This document shows, piece by piece, positions 63,340 through 64,000 of a DNA stretch of 64,000 nt; position 1 is the first letter of the stretch, and each line of letters opens with the position of its first letter. A model generated the notes under the pieces. That model worked only from the letters and a program-made list of their open reading frames with translations, was not told the DNA's origin and ran no database searches. Source of the stretch: an uncultured Bacteroidales bacterium (GTDB lineage Bacteria; Bacteroidota; Bacteroidia; Bacteroidales; P3); NCBI GenBank assembly GCA_900314725.1, contig OMWJ01000003.1, positions 62,001 to 126,000 on the forward strand, read 5' to 3'. The translations under genes and the position numbers were made by a program.

Positions 63340-64000
63340 CTATCTTAACAGTAAAAACTCTCCGCTTAACTCTTTCACTGTGTTTTTGTCGTACTTAGGA
63401 CTGTAAAGGAACTTATACGCAAAGGTACTCATATCACAAGGTTTGCCCTTATATGTTCCATCCCAATACTCTCCTATTTTTTCGGAATAAAAAACCTTTG
63501 TTCCCCATCTATCAAATATTTCAAAACGAAGAAAATAAATCTCATTTTCATCAACATAGTATCTGAAAACATTGTTGGTGGATAAAGAAGGAGTAAAAGC
63601 GTTTGGAAAATAAACTTCTATTTCAGGTCTCTCTATTACATGTAGGATAAGGTTTATTGTTGTAGGACAGAAATCCTCAGCACTTAATCTGTATTTAACA
63701 GTATATTCTCCGCTGTCGCTAAGAATAAGTCCATATCTGTTAAAGACTTCTCCTTTATAGATTGTGTCTTCAATATTTAAGACATATATATCATGCACGT
63801 TAAGGTTAAGAACAATAATGGAATCACAGTTGTTTATGCTTGTAAAGTTCTTTGTGTATGTTCCCGTTGTGCTTTCGTTGAAATTATCGTCAAGATATAT
63901 CTCTCCAAAACAAATATCCGCATTGATAGTATCGGAATATATTTGATTAACACTCAGTTGCAATACAAAAGTAGTATCACCCTCTTCTATAGAATAATCT
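63340..64000 (-). CDS. CHU_C-type (gliding-motility-associated C-terminal domain) protein, 3' part
   Basis: The frame is open through the right edge (first visible residues DYSIEEGDTTFVLQL), so only the last about 220 residues are seen. The C-terminal about 85 residues hold the T9SS type B sorting domain: IEVYFPNAFTPSLSTNN, FLRFEIFDRWGTKVFYSEK, EYWDGTYKGKPC and TFAYKF, ending ELSGEFLLLR. Upstream are bacterial Ig/PKD-like strands (CDSIIVLNLNVHDIYVLNIE). Such proteins are large surface adhesins or enzymes exported by T9SS. The TTG at 63961-63963 could be read as a start but the frame continues past it. Confidence 0.88.
   Translation of the reverse strand, partial: DYSIEEGDTTFVLQLSVNQIYSDTINADICFGEIYLDDNFNESTTGTYTKNFTSINNCDSIIVLNLNVHDIYVLNIEDTIYKGEVFNRYGLILSDSGEYTVKYRLSAEDFCPTTINLILHVIERPEIEVYFPNAFTPSLSTNNVFRYYVDENEIYFLRFEIFDRWGTKVFYSEKIGEYWDGTYKGKPCDMSTFAYKFLYSPKYDKNTVKELSGEFLLLR

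Noticed and set aside
63961..63963. TTG as the start of the right-edge gene
   Set aside because: The frame stays open to the window edge and CHU_C proteins are large, so the true start lies outside.

Overview
The window is an AT-rich, gene-dense chromosomal segment from a member of the Bacteroidota, probably a Bacteroidales-type organism that uses the type IX secretion system (T9SS). The evidence is: Bacteroidota-style promoters (TAnnTTTG at -7, a few with TTTG or TTG 19-20 bases upstream); lineage-typical proteins (alternative GlmU, DUF4293, a fused HU-like/SPOR protein, SDR-type threonine dehydrogenase, a PorG-like DUF6089 barrel); and T9SS sorting domains at the ends of an M28 peptidase and of a CHU_C protein. 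I see no tRNA, rRNA, transposase, prophage or CRISPR array. Almost everything is ordinary core genome; the unusual material lies between genes.

Layout. 1-467 is the 3' end of an HtrA/DegP protease, followed by a bidirectional terminator. 552-3757 (minus) holds a small secreted unknown and an operon of two GldN-like paralogues plus a SpoU methyltransferase. Then come arginine decarboxylase (+) and mfd (-). 8979-16293 (+) carries sufD-nadK-hflX, mscS, and a DUF4810-DUF799-radA operon. 16325-21747 (-) is a membrane protein-C69 peptidase-ispH-recF-dciA operon. 21920-26625 (+) has threonine dehydrogenase, DUF4293 and leuS. 26688-30892 (-) is deoxynucleoside kinase-kdsB-HU/SPOR-M16 peptidase. 31025-34192 (+) has a membrane protein/outer-membrane barrel pair and metK behind a SAM-II riboswitch; dapD follows on the minus strand. 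35284-44170 (+) is a long run: rsfS-ftsH-LUD-unknown-DPP IV-tilS-M28 peptidase. 44198-51231 (-) holds a DUF4143 ATPase, rpsA, and folP-DUF4139-porG. 51423-63149 (+) holds a CoA-transferase, two FKBP isomerases, an exonuclease, a FAH hydrolase, recN, alternative glmU, lon, a small membrane protein and sufS. A truncated CHU_C protein ends the window on the minus strand.

Themes. Many products are DNA repair or replication factors (mfd, radA, recF, recN, DciA), protein quality control (HtrA, FtsH, Lon, M16, FKBPs) and envelope or secretion proteins (PorG, GldN-like, SPOR, KdsB). The suf genes are split: sufD and sufS lie about 52 kb apart, with no sufB or sufC here.

The most striking non-coding signal is a dispersed intergenic element at five places (about 1.1, 8.8, 23.6, 45.6 and 63.2 kb). 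Each copy is about 110-130 bp and consists of five or six A-tract/word/T-tract units whose 8-9 bp words repeat every 21-22 bp (two helical turns). The words are reshuffled from copy to copy while the frame of the element is kept. I do not recognise it as a described family. Also notable are the SAM-II aptamer with a competing helix before metK, and 32-bp-period palindromes that cover the predicted -33 box of the DUF4143 ATPase gene.
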